Below are positions 44,509 to 53,660 of a stretch of 64,000 bases of DNA, in pieces. Position 1 is the first letter of the stretch; every line of letters begins with the position of its first letter. The notes below the pieces were generated by a model. That model searched no databases, was not told where the DNA came from, and was given only the letters and a program-made list of their open reading frames with translations. Source of the stretch: an uncultured Sutterella sp. (GTDB taxonomy: Bacteria > Pseudomonadota > Gammaproteobacteria > Burkholderiales > Burkholderiaceae_F). Position numbers and translations under genes: made by a program. The stretch spans positions 1 through 64,000 of the forward strand of contig CAKQON010000004.1 of the NCBI GenBank assembly GCA_934255515.1, read 5' to 3'.

Positions 44509-44547
44509 AAAAAGCCGGAGAGCACGCAAGTGTTCCCGGCTTTTTCC
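44509..44547 (+). terminator. Terminator after ahpF
   Basis: AAAAAGCCGG (44509-44518) pairs with CCGGCTTTTT (44536-44545). The A and T ends make it work on either strand. Confidence 0.82.
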
Positions 44548-44638
44548 ATTCACGGCAGCAGGAAACAGACTGCTCCCCAATGTGGCAGACTGTCGCCGAA
44601 TTTCCATGCTTTCTTTCCGGCTTCCGCCCTCGAAATTT

Positions 44639-46762
44639 ATGCGCTACATTCGCGTTCTGCTTGCAGTCTTCCTTTTTGCCGCCGTCATCGTCCTCATACT
44701 CGTGACCGCGCTTGCCTGGTGGATCACGCCGGATCGCGTCGGTCACCGGATCGCTGAAGCGCTCAACTCGCATCTCGCGCTCAATGCGGAGTTCCAGGGG
44801 CCCATCGAAATCAAGCGGCTGCCGGAGCTACGCATCACGCTCCCCGCGGCTGCGCTCACGCACTCAACGGACGGCTCGGCGGCCGGGCGCTTTGACGCTG
44901 CCGTCATCGAACTCAAGCCCTGGTCATTCTTCGCGGAATCCCCGCGCATCGGCCACATTCTTGTCGACGGGCTCTCCTATAACCCGAAACCCGGCACGCC
45001 AGCAGCTTCAGAAGCCGCCAATCGGCTTTCCACGACGCTCTGGGACGTCGAGCTCATGGAGCTTCGCAACAGCACGATCGCTTTTGATGCGGGCGTCTTC
45101 GGCCCGGCTGAGGCCCGGCTTTCCGCAATTCAGGCGCGCCTTGAAAACATCAGTGAAAAAGGCGGCGCAATACGGCTCGCCGGCATGCTCGAAAGCGCCT
45201 CCGTCTCAGGTTCAGCGTCCTTTGCCGGAATCCTGCGCTTTAAGGACGGCGCAGGCGACCTCCTGACGCGCATCGCGCTCGATTCCCCCGCCATCACGCT
45301 CGACGGCCTGTGGAACCGCAAGAGCGTGCACGCGGAAGTGCGCGCAAAGTCCGTTGCATCTACAGGATCGGGCTGGCAGATCGAGTCGCCGGAAGCCAGA
45401 ACCGTTTTTGCAAACGGGCCTGAAATTACCGCGGCCGCCCCGTCAGCGCTGCTTTCACCCGAAACGTTTGCGAGTGACCGGCTTTCGCTTGCCGCCGCTC
45501 TCAATACGCGCGACGGTCAGTTCTCCGCCTCGGGAACGATGAAGGCGATGCATCGCTTCCAGCCGCAGAATACGGAACTAAGCCAGATCGACCTCTCGAC
45601 GCGCTTTGCCCCGAAAGAGGCAGGAGGCGAAGCCACTGACAGCCGCCTCACCGGAAATGCTTCCTGGTCGGAAGACGGCTCCGCAGAGATCCGCCTCACC
45701 GGCACGCTCCTCGGCGCAACGCTCTCCTTCAACGCCTCTTCCGCACCGGCAGAAACTGAAGACCGCCGGCTCAGCCTCAATGGCGACCTCACGCTGGGCA
45801 AACTGTCGCCCGGACGGTTCGCGCAGCTTCCCTGGGATCTCGAATGGCTCTCGCTCATCAACTTCAGAGGTAATGTTTCAATCGCCAGTCTCGGCCCCGT
45901 CTGGGGACTTTCCGACCTTTCCGCACATGCGGAGCTCTTCAAGGGCGGCCTTATTTTTTCTGAAGGGAAAGGCGACTGGCTGGGCGGCAAAGCAGACTTT
46001 GCCGCCATCCTGACGCCGGACGGCGCCTGGCACGCGAACCTCAGGGCACGCGACGGCCGTGCGGAAAGCTGGTTCTCCGGCCAGAATCGTCCTGCCGCCA
46101 TTTCAGGGCGCACGGATGCAACGCTCACGCTCGCGGGCAGCGTTCAAACCCCTGAGAGCCCGGCAAAACTTCTGCAGGCGGACGGAACCGTCCGCATTGC
46201 GTCGGGCGCCTTCTCGGGCTTCAACGTCCCGCTTGCCTTCCGGATTCTTTCCGACGAAACGCCTGACGCCACGCCGCCCGAAGTGCGTCAGCCGCACTCC
46301 GTTTCCGCCTTCAATGAAATCAGCTTCACGACGGCAGTGAAGGACGGACGGCTTCTCCTCTCCGAGGGGAAGGCACGCGCCGAAAACTGGTCCGGCGACT
46401 TTACGGGAGAAGCCCTGAGCGGCAACCTTCTCATTCATGCCGTCTTCCATGCCCCTGCTGCCGGAAAGCTTCCCGAACTCAGCCTGACGGCAAGCGCTCA
46501 GACAGGATCAGACCTGACTACCGTCTGGACCGCAGAATGGGACAAAGCCGCTCAGGCCGTCAATCAGGCCCGATCGGGGGAACCCATGACGCTCGATCGG
46601 CTCGGCCGCAGGGTTGAACGCGCTATCAAGGACTTCTGGCAGGGACTTGAACTTCCGGACATCAAAATGCCGGAAATAGAGCTTCCCGACTGGAAGCTCC
46701 CGAAGATGCCCTGGGAAAAGGATGAGCCGGCGCCTCAGAAGCCCGCGTCACCCGCAATCTGA
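44639..46762 (+). CDS. AsmA-family inner-membrane protein
   Basis: This 707-residue protein has one N-terminal membrane anchor (VLLAVFLFAAVIVLILVTALA) followed by the AsmA domain (PDRVGHRIAEALNSHLALNA, GPIEIKRLPELRITLPAA) and a long beta-rich periplasmic part. AsmA-like proteins are implicated in phospholipid transfer between membranes. The last 40 residues are Pro/Lys/Asp/Trp-rich repeats (LPDIKMPEIELPDWKLPKMP). ATG at 44639 places the anchor at the start; upstream in-frame ATGs at 44606 and 44474 run across the terminator and are rejected. Confidence 0.85.
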   Translation: MRYIRVLLAVFLFAAVIVLILVTALAWWITPDRVGHRIAEALNSHLALNAEFQGPIEIKRLPELRITLPAAALTHSTDGSAAGRFDAAVIELKPWSFFAESPRIGHILVDGLSYNPKPGTPAASEAANRLSTTLWDVELMELRNSTIAFDAGVFGPAEARLSAIQARLENISEKGGAIRLAGMLESASVSGSASFAGILRFKDGAGDLLTRIALDSPAITLDGLWNRKSVHAEVRAKSVASTGSGWQIESPEARTVFANGPEITAAAPSALLSPETFASDRLSLAAALNTRDGQFSASGTMKAMHRFQPQNTELSQIDLSTRFAPKEAGGEATDSRLTGNASWSEDGSAEIRLTGTLLGATLSFNASSAPAETEDRRLSLNGDLTLGKLSPGRFAQLPWDLEWLSLINFRGNVSIASLGPVWGLSDLSAHAELFKGGLIFSEGKGDWLGGKADFAAILTPDGAWHANLRARDGRAESWFSGQNRPAAISGRTDATLTLAGSVQTPESPAKLLQADGTVRIASGAFSGFNVPLAFRILSDETPDATPPEVRQPHSVSAFNEISFTTAVKDGRLLLSEGKARAENWSGDFTGEALSGNLLIHAVFHAPAAGKLPELSLTASAQTGSDLTTVWTAEWDKAAQAVNQARSGEPMTLDRLGRRVERAIKDFWQGLELPDIKMPEIELPDWKLPKMPWEKDEPAPQKPASPAI

Positions 46763-46769
46763 TCCCCCG

Positions 46770-47252
46770 CTATCGCTGCGCGGCCGCCTTGAGAAGCGGC
46801 CAGATGCGCGGGTCAACGAAGCGCGAGGCTTCTTCGCCCCCGAGGCGGGCGATTTCCCTCACAAAGGTGCCGCTCACGAACTGGAACTGGTCCGAGGGCG
46901 TGAGGAACAGCGTCTCCACTTCGGGCATGAGCTGCCGGTTCATGCCCGCCATCTGGAATTCATATTCGAAATCGCTCACGGCACGGGCGCCGCGCACGAT
47001 GACATTAACGCCGTGCGTCCGTACGAAATCCTTGAGGAGCCCGGTGAAAGGGAGCACCTCAACATTGGGATAGTCCGCGCAGACGAGCTTCGCGCAGTCA
47101 AAGCGCTCCTCGAGCGTGAGCAGCGGATGCTTTCCCACGCTCTGCGCTACGGCCACATAAACTTTTGCAAAAATGTTCGACGCCCGGCGCACGAGATCCT
47201 GGTGTCCGCTCGTCATCGGGTCGAAGGTTCCGGGATAAACCGCAATCGTCAT
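46770..47252 (-). CDS. coaD: Phosphopantetheine adenylyltransferase
   Basis: This 160-residue nucleotidyl transferase makes dephospho-CoA. The HxGH-type motif reads [17 protein letters not shown], and [20 protein letters not shown] with [15 protein letters not shown] is the family core. It ends eight bases from the convergent AsmA-type gene and follows rsmD by three bases. Confidence 0.97.
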   Translation of the reverse strand: MTIAVYPGTFDPMTSGHQDLVRRASNIFAKVYVAVAQSVGKHPLLTLEERFDCAKLVCADYPNVEVLPFTGLLKDFVRTHGVNVIVRGARAVSDFEYEFQMAGMNRQLMPEVETLFLTPSDQFQFVSGTFVREIARLGGEEASRFVDPRIWPLLKAAAQR

Positions 47253-47255
47253 TCT

Positions 47256-47963
47256 TTAATGCTCCTCATTGCGCTCCCGGCGCATTTTCTTTTTTGAAGG
47301 CTTCTCCTCGCGCGCGAGCCCGGCCATCAGGCTCTCTTTCCGCGCGAGGAGTTCGCAGTCTACCTGTCCTGCCGAAGTACTTCTGAGCCGCACGAGCCCG
47401 AGTTCATCGAGAAGCGCCTCATCTGTTCTCCGGCCCGTGCGCTCCACGTAAAGAATCCCCTCGTTCTTCAGCCGGGGGAGCGCCCTGCGGATCGCCTCGT
47501 CCTGGAGATTGAGCGCAAAGGGCGGATCGATGAAGATGACGTCGTAGCTTTCCGTCATGCGGTCGAGGAACCCGAAGGCGTCTTCTCCATGGACGCGCAC
47601 GATGTCTCCGGCACTCAGCTTCACGGCCGTCTGAAGAATGTTCTTTGCCTGAACCTTGTCGAGCTCCACCGCATCGAGGGCAGCCATGCCGCGCGAGACT
47701 GCCTCGAGCCCCAAAGCCCCGGACCCCGCGAAAAGATCGAGCGCGCTTCGTCCTTCGAAAGTTCCGAAAAGGTGCCGCAGCCAGTCAAAAACGGTTTCCC
47801 TCACGCGCTCGGGCGTCGGCCTCAGGCCTCCAAGATCCGCCACCGCAAGCGGCGTGCGGCGCCACAAACCGCCCACAAGGCGCACTTCCCCTGCTCGGGC
47901 ACGCGAAGAGGTTGTTAAACTTACGAGATTCGAGCGCCCGCGCTCCTTTTTCGGATTTTTCAT
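47256..47963 (-). CDS. rsmD: 16S rRNA (guanine-966-N2)-methyltransferase
   Basis: This 235-residue Rossmann methyltransferase contains VRLVGGLWRRTPLAVADLGG, GLRPTPERVRETVFDWLR, the SAM motif ALDLFAGSGALGLEAVSRG and the catalytic DPPF in VIFIDPPFALN. The first 25 residues and last 20 (EKPSKKKMRRERNEEH) are basic extensions. The start is only 14 bases from the divergent ftsY start. It is co-directional with coaD, the usual pair. Confidence 0.95.
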   Translation of the reverse strand: MKNPKKERGRSNLVSLTTSSRARAGEVRLVGGLWRRTPLAVADLGGLRPTPERVRETVFDWLRHLFGTFEGRSALDLFAGSGALGLEAVSRGMAALDAVELDKVQAKNILQTAVKLSAGDIVRVHGEDAFGFLDRMTESYDVIFIDPPFALNLQDEAIRRALPRLKNEGILYVERTGRRTDEALLDELGLVRLRSTSAGQVDCELLARKESLMAGLAREEKPSKKKMRRERNEEH

Positions 47964-47977
47964 CGCTATCTATCAGT

Positions 47978-48928
47978 ATGGGTTTTGGTTCTTCTGAAGG
48001 CTGGCTTTCCCGCCTGAAACGCGGTCTTTCGCGCACGCGCGTCAACATCGTCGGACTGTTTTCCGGAGGCGTCGTTGACGACGACTTTCTCGAGGAACTC
48101 GAATACGCTCTGATCTCCGCCGATGTCGGCGTAGAGACTTCCACGCGTATCTTAGAGCGCCTTCGCGATGACATTAAGCTCAAGGGCCTCAAGACCCAGG
48201 ATGAAGTCCGCCGGGCGCTGCGCGACGAACTCGAAAAAATACTCGCTCCGGCAGAAGGCACGCTCAATACGGATCAGGCCAAGCCCTGCGTCATCATGAT
48301 GTGCGGCGTCAACGGTGCCGGCAAAACCACCTCCATCGGCAAGCTTGCCAAGCGCTTTGCTGATGACGGCAAAAGCGTTCTGCTCGCTGCAGGCGACACC
48401 TTCCGCGCCGCCGCCCGCGAGCAACTCGCCGTCTGGGGCGAACGCAACCGCGTGGAAGTCATCTCGCAGACCGGCGGCGACCCCGCCGCCGTCGTTTTTG
48501 ATGCTGTCTCCGCAGGCCGCGCTCGCGGCATGGATGTCGTGATTGCCGACACTGCAGGAAGACTGCCCACGCAGACCAACCTGATGGAGGAGCTCGGCCG
48601 CATCCGCCGCTCCCAGGAAAAGGCCATGGAAGGCGCCCCCCACGAGGTGATCCTTGTCGTCGACGGCACCAACGGCCAGAACGCGCTCGCGCAGGTTCGC
48701 GCATTTGATCTTTACGCGCATCTCACGGGCCTCATCGTCACCAAACTTGACGGCACGGCCAAGGGCGGTGTTTTGGCCGCCATCACCGCAATGCGCGGCG
48801 ATAAGCCCCTGCCGATCTACTACATCGGCGTGGGAGAAAAACTGGAGGATCTGCAGCCCTTCAACGCTCACGAATTTGCGAGTGCATTGGTCGGACTTAA
48901 TCCTCAGGACGACGAAAGCGGCAGCTGA
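47978..48928 (+). CDS. ftsY: Signal recognition particle receptor FtsY
   Basis: This 316-residue NG-domain GTPase docks SRP-ribosome complexes at the membrane. The N domain starts near WLSRLKRGLSRTRVNIVGLF. G motifs are GVNGAGKTTSIGKLA, AAGDTFRAAAREQL, DTAGRLPTQTNLMEELGRI and TKLDGTAKGGVL. Only about 10 residues precede the N domain, so the acidic A domain of enteric FtsY is absent. The open frame extends to 47645 but that part is antisense to rsmD. Confidence 0.95.
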   Translation: MGFGSSEGWLSRLKRGLSRTRVNIVGLFSGGVVDDDFLEELEYALISADVGVETSTRILERLRDDIKLKGLKTQDEVRRALRDELEKILAPAEGTLNTDQAKPCVIMMCGVNGAGKTTSIGKLAKRFADDGKSVLLAAGDTFRAAAREQLAVWGERNRVEVISQTGGDPAAVVFDAVSAGRARGMDVVIADTAGRLPTQTNLMEELGRIRRSQEKAMEGAPHEVILVVDGTNGQNALAQVRAFDLYAHLTGLIVTKLDGTAKGGVLAAITAMRGDKPLPIYYIGVGEKLEDLQPFNAHEFASALVGLNPQDDESGS

Positions 48929-48968
48929 AGACAGCCCCATTACGCAAAAGCTTTCAAAGGACAAAACA

Positions 48969-50432
48969 ATGCTATTAGGTGCAGTAGATCTCGGCAGCAA
49001 CAGCTTCCGTGTTGAAATCGGCCGCGTTGAAGGCGAACGCATCGTCACGCAGAGCTACTGGAAGGAAACCGTCCGGCTTGCCGGAGGCTTTGACAAGTCC
49101 GGAGCGCTTACGCCGGAAATTCAGGCCCGCGCGCTCACTGCGCTTGCCCGCTTCAACGAGCGCCTCGCGGGGCTTCCACCCGAACGCGTTCGCGCCGTAG
49201 GCACTCAGGCAATGCGCGTTGCAACGAATGCACAGGACTTCCTGAGGAAGGCTCAGAATGTCCTTGGCTATCCGATCGACATCCTCTCGGGGCACGAGGA
49301 AGCGCGTCTCGTCTTCAAGGGCTGCGCGCAAACGCTTCCTCCTTCCGACAAGCGCCGTCTCGTGGTCGACATCGGCGGCGCGAGCACGGAGATGATCATC
49401 GGTCAGGGGCTCGACGCCAAGCGCTATGAAAGCTACCGCATCGGGTGCGTCAATACTTCCATCCGCTTCTTCGCGGACGGCCGCATCACGGCAAAGTCGC
49501 TTGAACGCGCCACCACGGCATGCGCTGCCGAACTCGAGGAAAGCATGACCACTTTCGGCGCCGGCAATTACGACGAGGCCTACGGTTCCGCAGGCACCTT
49601 CGGCGCTGTGAGCGACATCTGCCGCGCTCTCGGATGGACCGACGGCGTCGTTCGTCCCGAGCACCTTGAGAAGCTGCGCCGGATGCTTCTCGACATGCGC
49701 GACATCAGCGAAATTTCCTTCCCCGGACTCAAGGAAGACCGCCGGGAAGTCATTGCCGGCGGGATTGCCGTCCTCACGGCCGTCTACCGCGTACTCGGCA
49801 TCGAGGAGATGCGGCCCGCATCCGGCGCTCTCCGCGTCGGTCTCCTCTACGATCTTCTCGGGCGCGTATCGAACCGCGACACGCGCGACGTCTCCATTGA
49901 AACGCTCATGGAAGCCTCGCGTCTTGACCGAGAGCAGGCGAACCGGGTCGCCAACATCGCTCAGGCGATATACAGCACGCTCAGTCCCGAGGCAGACCCG
50001 GAAAAAGTACGCTACCTGCGCTGGGCTGCGCTCCTTCATGAATGCGGAATGATCATTTCCTCCTCGCGCTACCACAGACACGGCCACTACATCGTGAGCA
50101 ATGCCGACATGCCGGGGTTCAGCCGCCTTGAGCAGGATCGCCTCGCCGCGCTCGTGCTCGCGCAAAGAGGCACGCTCAAGAAGGTTGAGGACAAGCTCGA
50201 TACCCTGATTTCAACGGAGACCGTTCTGGCGCTTCGTCTTGCCGTCATTTTTGCGCACGCTCGCAAGGATGTCGCGCTCCCCGTGATGGATGCGAAGCGT
50301 ACGGCCGAGGGCATCGAAATGCGGATGGAAGAAGTCTGGCTCAATTCCCATCCGCTCACGGACTATCTCCTGCGGGAGGAAACGGAATTCTGGAGCAAGA
50401 TCGGACGCCATCTCTCCATCCAGAAATTCTGA
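48969..50432 (+). CDS. ppx: Exopolyphosphatase, Ppx/GppA family
   Basis: The ASKHA fold of this 487-residue enzyme starts GAVDLGSNSFRVEIGRVEG and continues with VRAVGTQAMRVATN, LSGHEEARLVFKG and VDIGGASTEMIIGQG. A C-terminal HD-like helical domain contains LRWAALLHECGMIISSSRYH and HGHYIVSNADMPGFS. It removes phosphate from polyphosphate and possibly from pppGpp. ATG at 48969 is 40 bases after ftsY, and ftsE follows 10 bases on. Confidence 0.93.
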   Translation: MLLGAVDLGSNSFRVEIGRVEGERIVTQSYWKETVRLAGGFDKSGALTPEIQARALTALARFNERLAGLPPERVRAVGTQAMRVATNAQDFLRKAQNVLGYPIDILSGHEEARLVFKGCAQTLPPSDKRRLVVDIGGASTEMIIGQGLDAKRYESYRIGCVNTSIRFFADGRITAKSLERATTACAAELEESMTTFGAGNYDEAYGSAGTFGAVSDICRALGWTDGVVRPEHLEKLRRMLLDMRDISEISFPGLKEDRREVIAGGIAVLTAVYRVLGIEEMRPASGALRVGLLYDLLGRVSNRDTRDVSIETLMEASRLDREQANRVANIAQAIYSTLSPEADPEKVRYLRWAALLHECGMIISSSRYHRHGHYIVSNADMPGFSRLEQDRLAALVLAQRGTLKKVEDKLDTLISTETVLALRLAVIFAHARKDVALPVMDAKRTAEGIEMRMEEVWLNSHPLTDYLLREETEFWSKIGRHLSIQKF

Positions 50433-50442
50433 AGGTCCTCCT

Positions 50443-51117
50443 ATGGCGGATGCTGCTCTTCTTGAACTTCGCCAGGCGAGCGTCATTTTTAATGGCGCAG
50501 CTGCCGTTGATCGCGTCTCGCTCTCTGTACGCAGGGGCGAATTCGTTGTCCTGCGCGGCGCGACAGGGAGCGGCAAAAGCACGGCTCTCAAGCTTCTCGC
50601 CGGTCTCGTGAAGCCGACCTCGGGAGAGGTCGTCGTTGCCGGCGACCGCGTCGACAGCTTCAGCGAAATGGAGCGCCGCTGGCTCAGACGCTCCATGGGG
50701 CTCATGATGCAGGACGGCAGACTTCTCGAAGACCGCACCGTCCACGAGAACGTCATGCTCCCGGCGCTTGCCGCTGAGGAATCCTACGCGGAGGCGCGCC
50801 GCAGAGCCTTTCTCGCGCTTGAAAAATGCGGCATCGGCGAACTTGCTCCCGCCCTGCCCGGGCGGCTTTCCGCCGGGGAAAAGCAGCTTGCGCTTCTCGC
50901 CCGAGCCGTTGTCAATCGCCCGGTGGTCATTCTTGCCGACGAGCCCGTAGCGCACCTTGATGAAGTGAACGCCCAGGCGCTTCTCGCACTCCTCGCGGCC
51001 TTCGTACGCGCCGGCGTGACGGTTGTAGCGGCAAGTCATGAGGCACTCCCCGTTGCCGGCACTCCGGTGCGCGAAATCACGCTCGCCACGCCCGGCGCCG
51101 TTGAGGTCCGTCCATGA
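50443..51117 (+). CDS. ftsE: Cell-division ABC ATPase FtsE
   Basis: This 224-residue ATPase partners FtsX at the divisome. Walker A is LRGATGSGKSTALKLLAG. The signature is changed to LSAGEKQLALLARAV instead of LSGGEQQR, but Walker B (VVILADEPVAHLDE) and the switch His (VAASHEAL) are present. The second Gly of LSGG is replaced by Ala, as is seen in other divergent FtsE proteins. ATGA overlap with ftsX. Confidence 0.92.
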   Translation: MADAALLELRQASVIFNGAAAVDRVSLSVRRGEFVVLRGATGSGKSTALKLLAGLVKPTSGEVVVAGDRVDSFSEMERRWLRRSMGLMMQDGRLLEDRTVHENVMLPALAAEESYAEARRRAFLALEKCGIGELAPALPGRLSAGEKQLALLARAVVNRPVVILADEPVAHLDEVNAQALLALLAAFVRAGVTVVAASHEALPVAGTPVREITLATPGAVEVRP

Positions 51118-52013
51118 GCTTCATGACTCCCCGCCGATGGGCTTTTTCCGAAATGCTTCGCGGCCTGAAGCGCGACGGCTCGCGTTCGCTCCTGTCGCTT
51201 CTGCTTGCAGCGCTCGCGCTCTCGATACCGCTTTTCATCGCCCTCGTTTTTTACGGCCTCTCCGAACCCCTGAGAAGCCTGCCCGTGTCCGTTGAGCTCA
51301 CGGTTTTTGCCAAGGACAAAGCGCCGATGGATAAGCTCGAGTCGGACGTAAAGGCTATGCCCCGGGTGGCTTCCACGCAGATCATTCCCCGGGAAGAGGC
51401 GCTCAAAGGCTTGAATGAGAAGCTCGGGCTCCCGCAGCGAACCGGCAGCAATCCGCTCCCGGACATTCTCATCGTGACGCTCTCGTCTGACGCGACCTCT
51501 GCAGAAATCGAGGATGTCGCCAAACGCATTGAAGCGCTCTCCTCCGTCGACTTCGTCCCTTATGAAGCGTCCTGGCATGAGAAGCTCCAGAGCGTATCCC
51601 GCGCTGTCTGGACCGGCCTCGGCTGCCTCGGCGCTGCAACCGCACTCCTTGTCGTGCTGGTGCTCGAAACCGCCATCCGGCTCACGACCCTCGCGGCAGG
51701 ATCAGAGATGCGCACGCTCTACCTGCTCGGCGCGACGCCTATTTTTGCCGTTCGCCCGTATGCCTGGAGAGGCTTTGTTCTGATGGGAGCCGCCGCCGGT
51801 CTGGCGCTGCTGCTCGCTCAGGCCGGCCTCATCGTCCTCAGCCCGGCGCTTAACGATGCCGCCGCGCTTTACGGCAGCGAGCTGCGGATTTCCCTTCCGC
51901 CGGCCGTCTGGTGCTGGGGCTTTGCCGGAATAAGCGCCTTTATCGGCAGCCTCGTTGCCGCTCTCGCCGTCATTTCGGCCTGGAGAGATATCATCCGGGA
52001 ATCCGGACGCTGA
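51114..52013 (+). CDS. ftsX: Cell-division permease-like protein FtsX
   Basis: This 299-residue membrane protein has an N-terminal anchor (SLLSLLLAALALSIPLFIAL), a periplasmic loop domain of about 110 residues (ELTVFAKDKAPMDKLESDVK) and three C-terminal membrane segments. FtsEX couples ATP use to activation of murein hydrolases through EnvC, which is encoded at 55730. Overlap with ftsE and spacing to rpoH follow the classic ftsY-ftsE-ftsX-rpoH order. Confidence 0.93.
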   Translation: MSFMTPRRWAFSEMLRGLKRDGSRSLLSLLLAALALSIPLFIALVFYGLSEPLRSLPVSVELTVFAKDKAPMDKLESDVKAMPRVASTQIIPREEALKGLNEKLGLPQRTGSNPLPDILIVTLSSDATSAEIEDVAKRIEALSSVDFVPYEASWHEKLQSVSRAVWTGLGCLGAATALLVVLVLETAIRLTTLAAGSEMRTLYLLGATPIFAVRPYAWRGFVLMGAAAGLALLLAQAGLIVLSPALNDAAALYGSELRISLPPAVWCWGFAGISAFIGSLVAALAVISAWRDIIRESGR

Positions 52014-52106
52014 CACGCTGTGTTGCACCTTTGCCGCGTGTGCGCATGCCTGAAAGTGTTATCTTGAGGCGCATCACAGATCTCCTTCCCGGCTTTCCCT
52101 CGCCTC

Positions 52107-53141
52107 ATGTCCAGTAAAAAAGCCTCTGCGGCCACTCATTCAGACGACATTTACGACATCGCCAGCGACGATGACTTTGCCATCGCCGATGACGCCGCGC
52201 CCGGGCGCGAACCGAAAAGCCTGCTGCCGGCGCTCAAGCCTTCAGGCAGTCTCGTGCCTTATGAACCCGCTGGACTCCCTGTTCCTGCCGGAGGTCTGGG
52301 AACGCTCGACGCCTTCCTGCGCGCTGCGGAAAAAGCTCCAATGCTTTCGGCTGAGGAAGAGCGCTCGCTCGCGATTGATCTGCGCGATCATGACGACCTC
52401 GCCGCCGCGCAGAAGCTGGTGCTTTCTCACCTGCGCCTCGTCGTGTCCATCGCCCGCGGCTATCTCGGCTACGGGCTCCCCTATGCGGACCTCATCCAGG
52501 AAGGCAACATCGGCCTCATGAAGGCCATCCGCCGCTATGACCCGGACCGCGGCGCACGGCTCATGACTTTTGCGCAGCACTGGATTCGTTCCGAAATACA
52601 GGAATACATCATCCGGAACTGGCGCATCGTGAAGCTCGCGACGACGAAGAATCAGCGAAAGCTCTTCTTCAACCTCCGCCAGCTCAAGGAAGACAGTCAG
52701 GCGGCGCTCACCCACAATGAAGCCGAACGCATCGCGCTCACGCTTGACGTGAAGCCCAAGGAAGTCCTCGATATGGAGGAGCGCATGTACGGTCAGGAAT
52801 CCTCGCTCGATGCGCCTTCGGATTCTGACAGCGATGATAATTATTCCCCTTCGGACTGGCTCACCCGCAAGAGCGACGAACCGGAAGCCATGCTCGAAGA
52901 GGAGGACAAGCAGCGCCTCGAAGGCGAAGGTCTTCAGAAGGCGCTCGCTTCGCTCGACCCGAGAAGCCGCAGAGTGATTGAAGCGCGCTACCTCAATATG
53001 GATGCGGAAGGGAACCCCAAGCCCGTCACGCTCCAGGCGCTTGCCAAGGAATTCAATATTTCCGCCGAACGCGTGCGGCAGATCGAAAAGCTTGCCATCA
53101 AGAAGATGCACGGCGAACTTGCCGGCGAAGATCCCTTCTGA
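52107..53141 (+). CDS. rpoH: RNA polymerase sigma-32 (heat-shock) factor
   Basis: Region 2 of this 344-residue sigma factor is at HLRLVVSIARGYLGYGLPYADL and LIQEGNIGLMKAIRRYDPDRG, the RpoH box QRKLFFNLR is present, and region 4 ends with RVIEARYLN and FNISAERVRQIEKLAIKKM. It is about 60 residues longer than enteric RpoH because of an acidic N-terminal extension rich in Asp, Ala and Ser before the LDAFLRAAEKAPMLSAEEE start. Context after ftsX confirms RpoH rather than RpoD. Confidence 0.95.
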   Translation: MSSKKASAATHSDDIYDIASDDDFAIADDAAPGREPKSLLPALKPSGSLVPYEPAGLPVPAGGLGTLDAFLRAAEKAPMLSAEEERSLAIDLRDHDDLAAAQKLVLSHLRLVVSIARGYLGYGLPYADLIQEGNIGLMKAIRRYDPDRGARLMTFAQHWIRSEIQEYIIRNWRIVKLATTKNQRKLFFNLRQLKEDSQAALTHNEAERIALTLDVKPKEVLDMEERMYGQESSLDAPSDSDSDDNYSPSDWLTRKSDEPEAMLEEEDKQRLEGEGLQKALASLDPRSRRVIEARYLNMDAEGNPKPVTLQALAKEFNISAERVRQIEKLAIKKMHGELAGEDPF

Positions 53142-53168
53142 TTTTTTCCTGATTCTTCCAGAAATCCC

Positions 53169-53639
53169 ATGTTCAACGTTGTGCTCGTTCACCCCGAGAT
53201 CCCGCCCAACACCGGCAATGTCATCCGCCTCTGCGCCAATACCGGGTGCGCCCTTCACCTCGTGCGTCCGCTCGGCTTTTCGCTCGAGGACAAGCACATG
53301 AAGCGCGCAGGGCTCGACTACTGGGAATACGCGACCCTCAAAATTCACGATTCCTTCGACGCATTCCTTGCGGTGGAAAACCCGGATCGCAGGCGGATGT
53401 TCGCGATGACGACGAAAGGCTCAAGCATCTTTTCGTCTCTTTCCTTCAGACCCGGCGACTGGTTCGTTTTCGGCTCCGAAGGATCAGGGCTGCCCGAGGA
53501 AATACGAGCGCAATTTCCCTGCGGGCAGCGAATCCGCCTCCCGATGAGGCCCGACAACCGCTCGCTCAACCTCTCCAATGCCGTCGCGGTTACGGTTTTT
53601 GAAGCCTGGCGGCAGCAGGGCTATGCAGGAGGCGTCTGA
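53169..53639 (+). CDS. trmL: tRNA (cytidine/uridine-34 2'-O)-methyltransferase TrmL
   Basis: This 156-residue SPOUT methyltransferase starts [22 protein letters not shown] and has the C-terminal knot [12 protein letters not shown] and [20 protein letters not shown]. It methylates the wobble base of tRNA-Leu species. The length matches the minimal TrmL. A GC-rich hairpin crosses its stop codon. Confidence 0.94.
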   Translation: MFNVVLVHPEIPPNTGNVIRLCANTGCALHLVRPLGFSLEDKHMKRAGLDYWEYATLKIHDSFDAFLAVENPDRRRMFAMTTKGSSIFSSLSFRPGDWFVFGSEGSGLPEEIRAQFPCGQRIRLPMRPDNRSLNLSNAVAVTVFEAWRQQGYAGGV

Positions 53640-53649
53640 AGCCTCCTGC
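53625..53649. terminator. Hairpin across the trmL stop codon
   Basis: GCAGGAGGC (53625-53633) pairs perfectly with GCCTCCTGC (53641-53649) around GTCTGAA, the loop containing the TGA stop. There is no T run. It lies between convergent trmL and the NarL-type regulator and may stop transcription from both sides. Confidence 0.5.
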
Positions 53650-53660
53650 GCGGGCGAAGC

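Noticed and set aside
47645-47977. Longer FtsY with an N-terminal A domain
   Set aside because: The upstream open frame is antisense to rsmD, is Arg/Pro-rich rather than acidic and has no homology to FtsY A domains.
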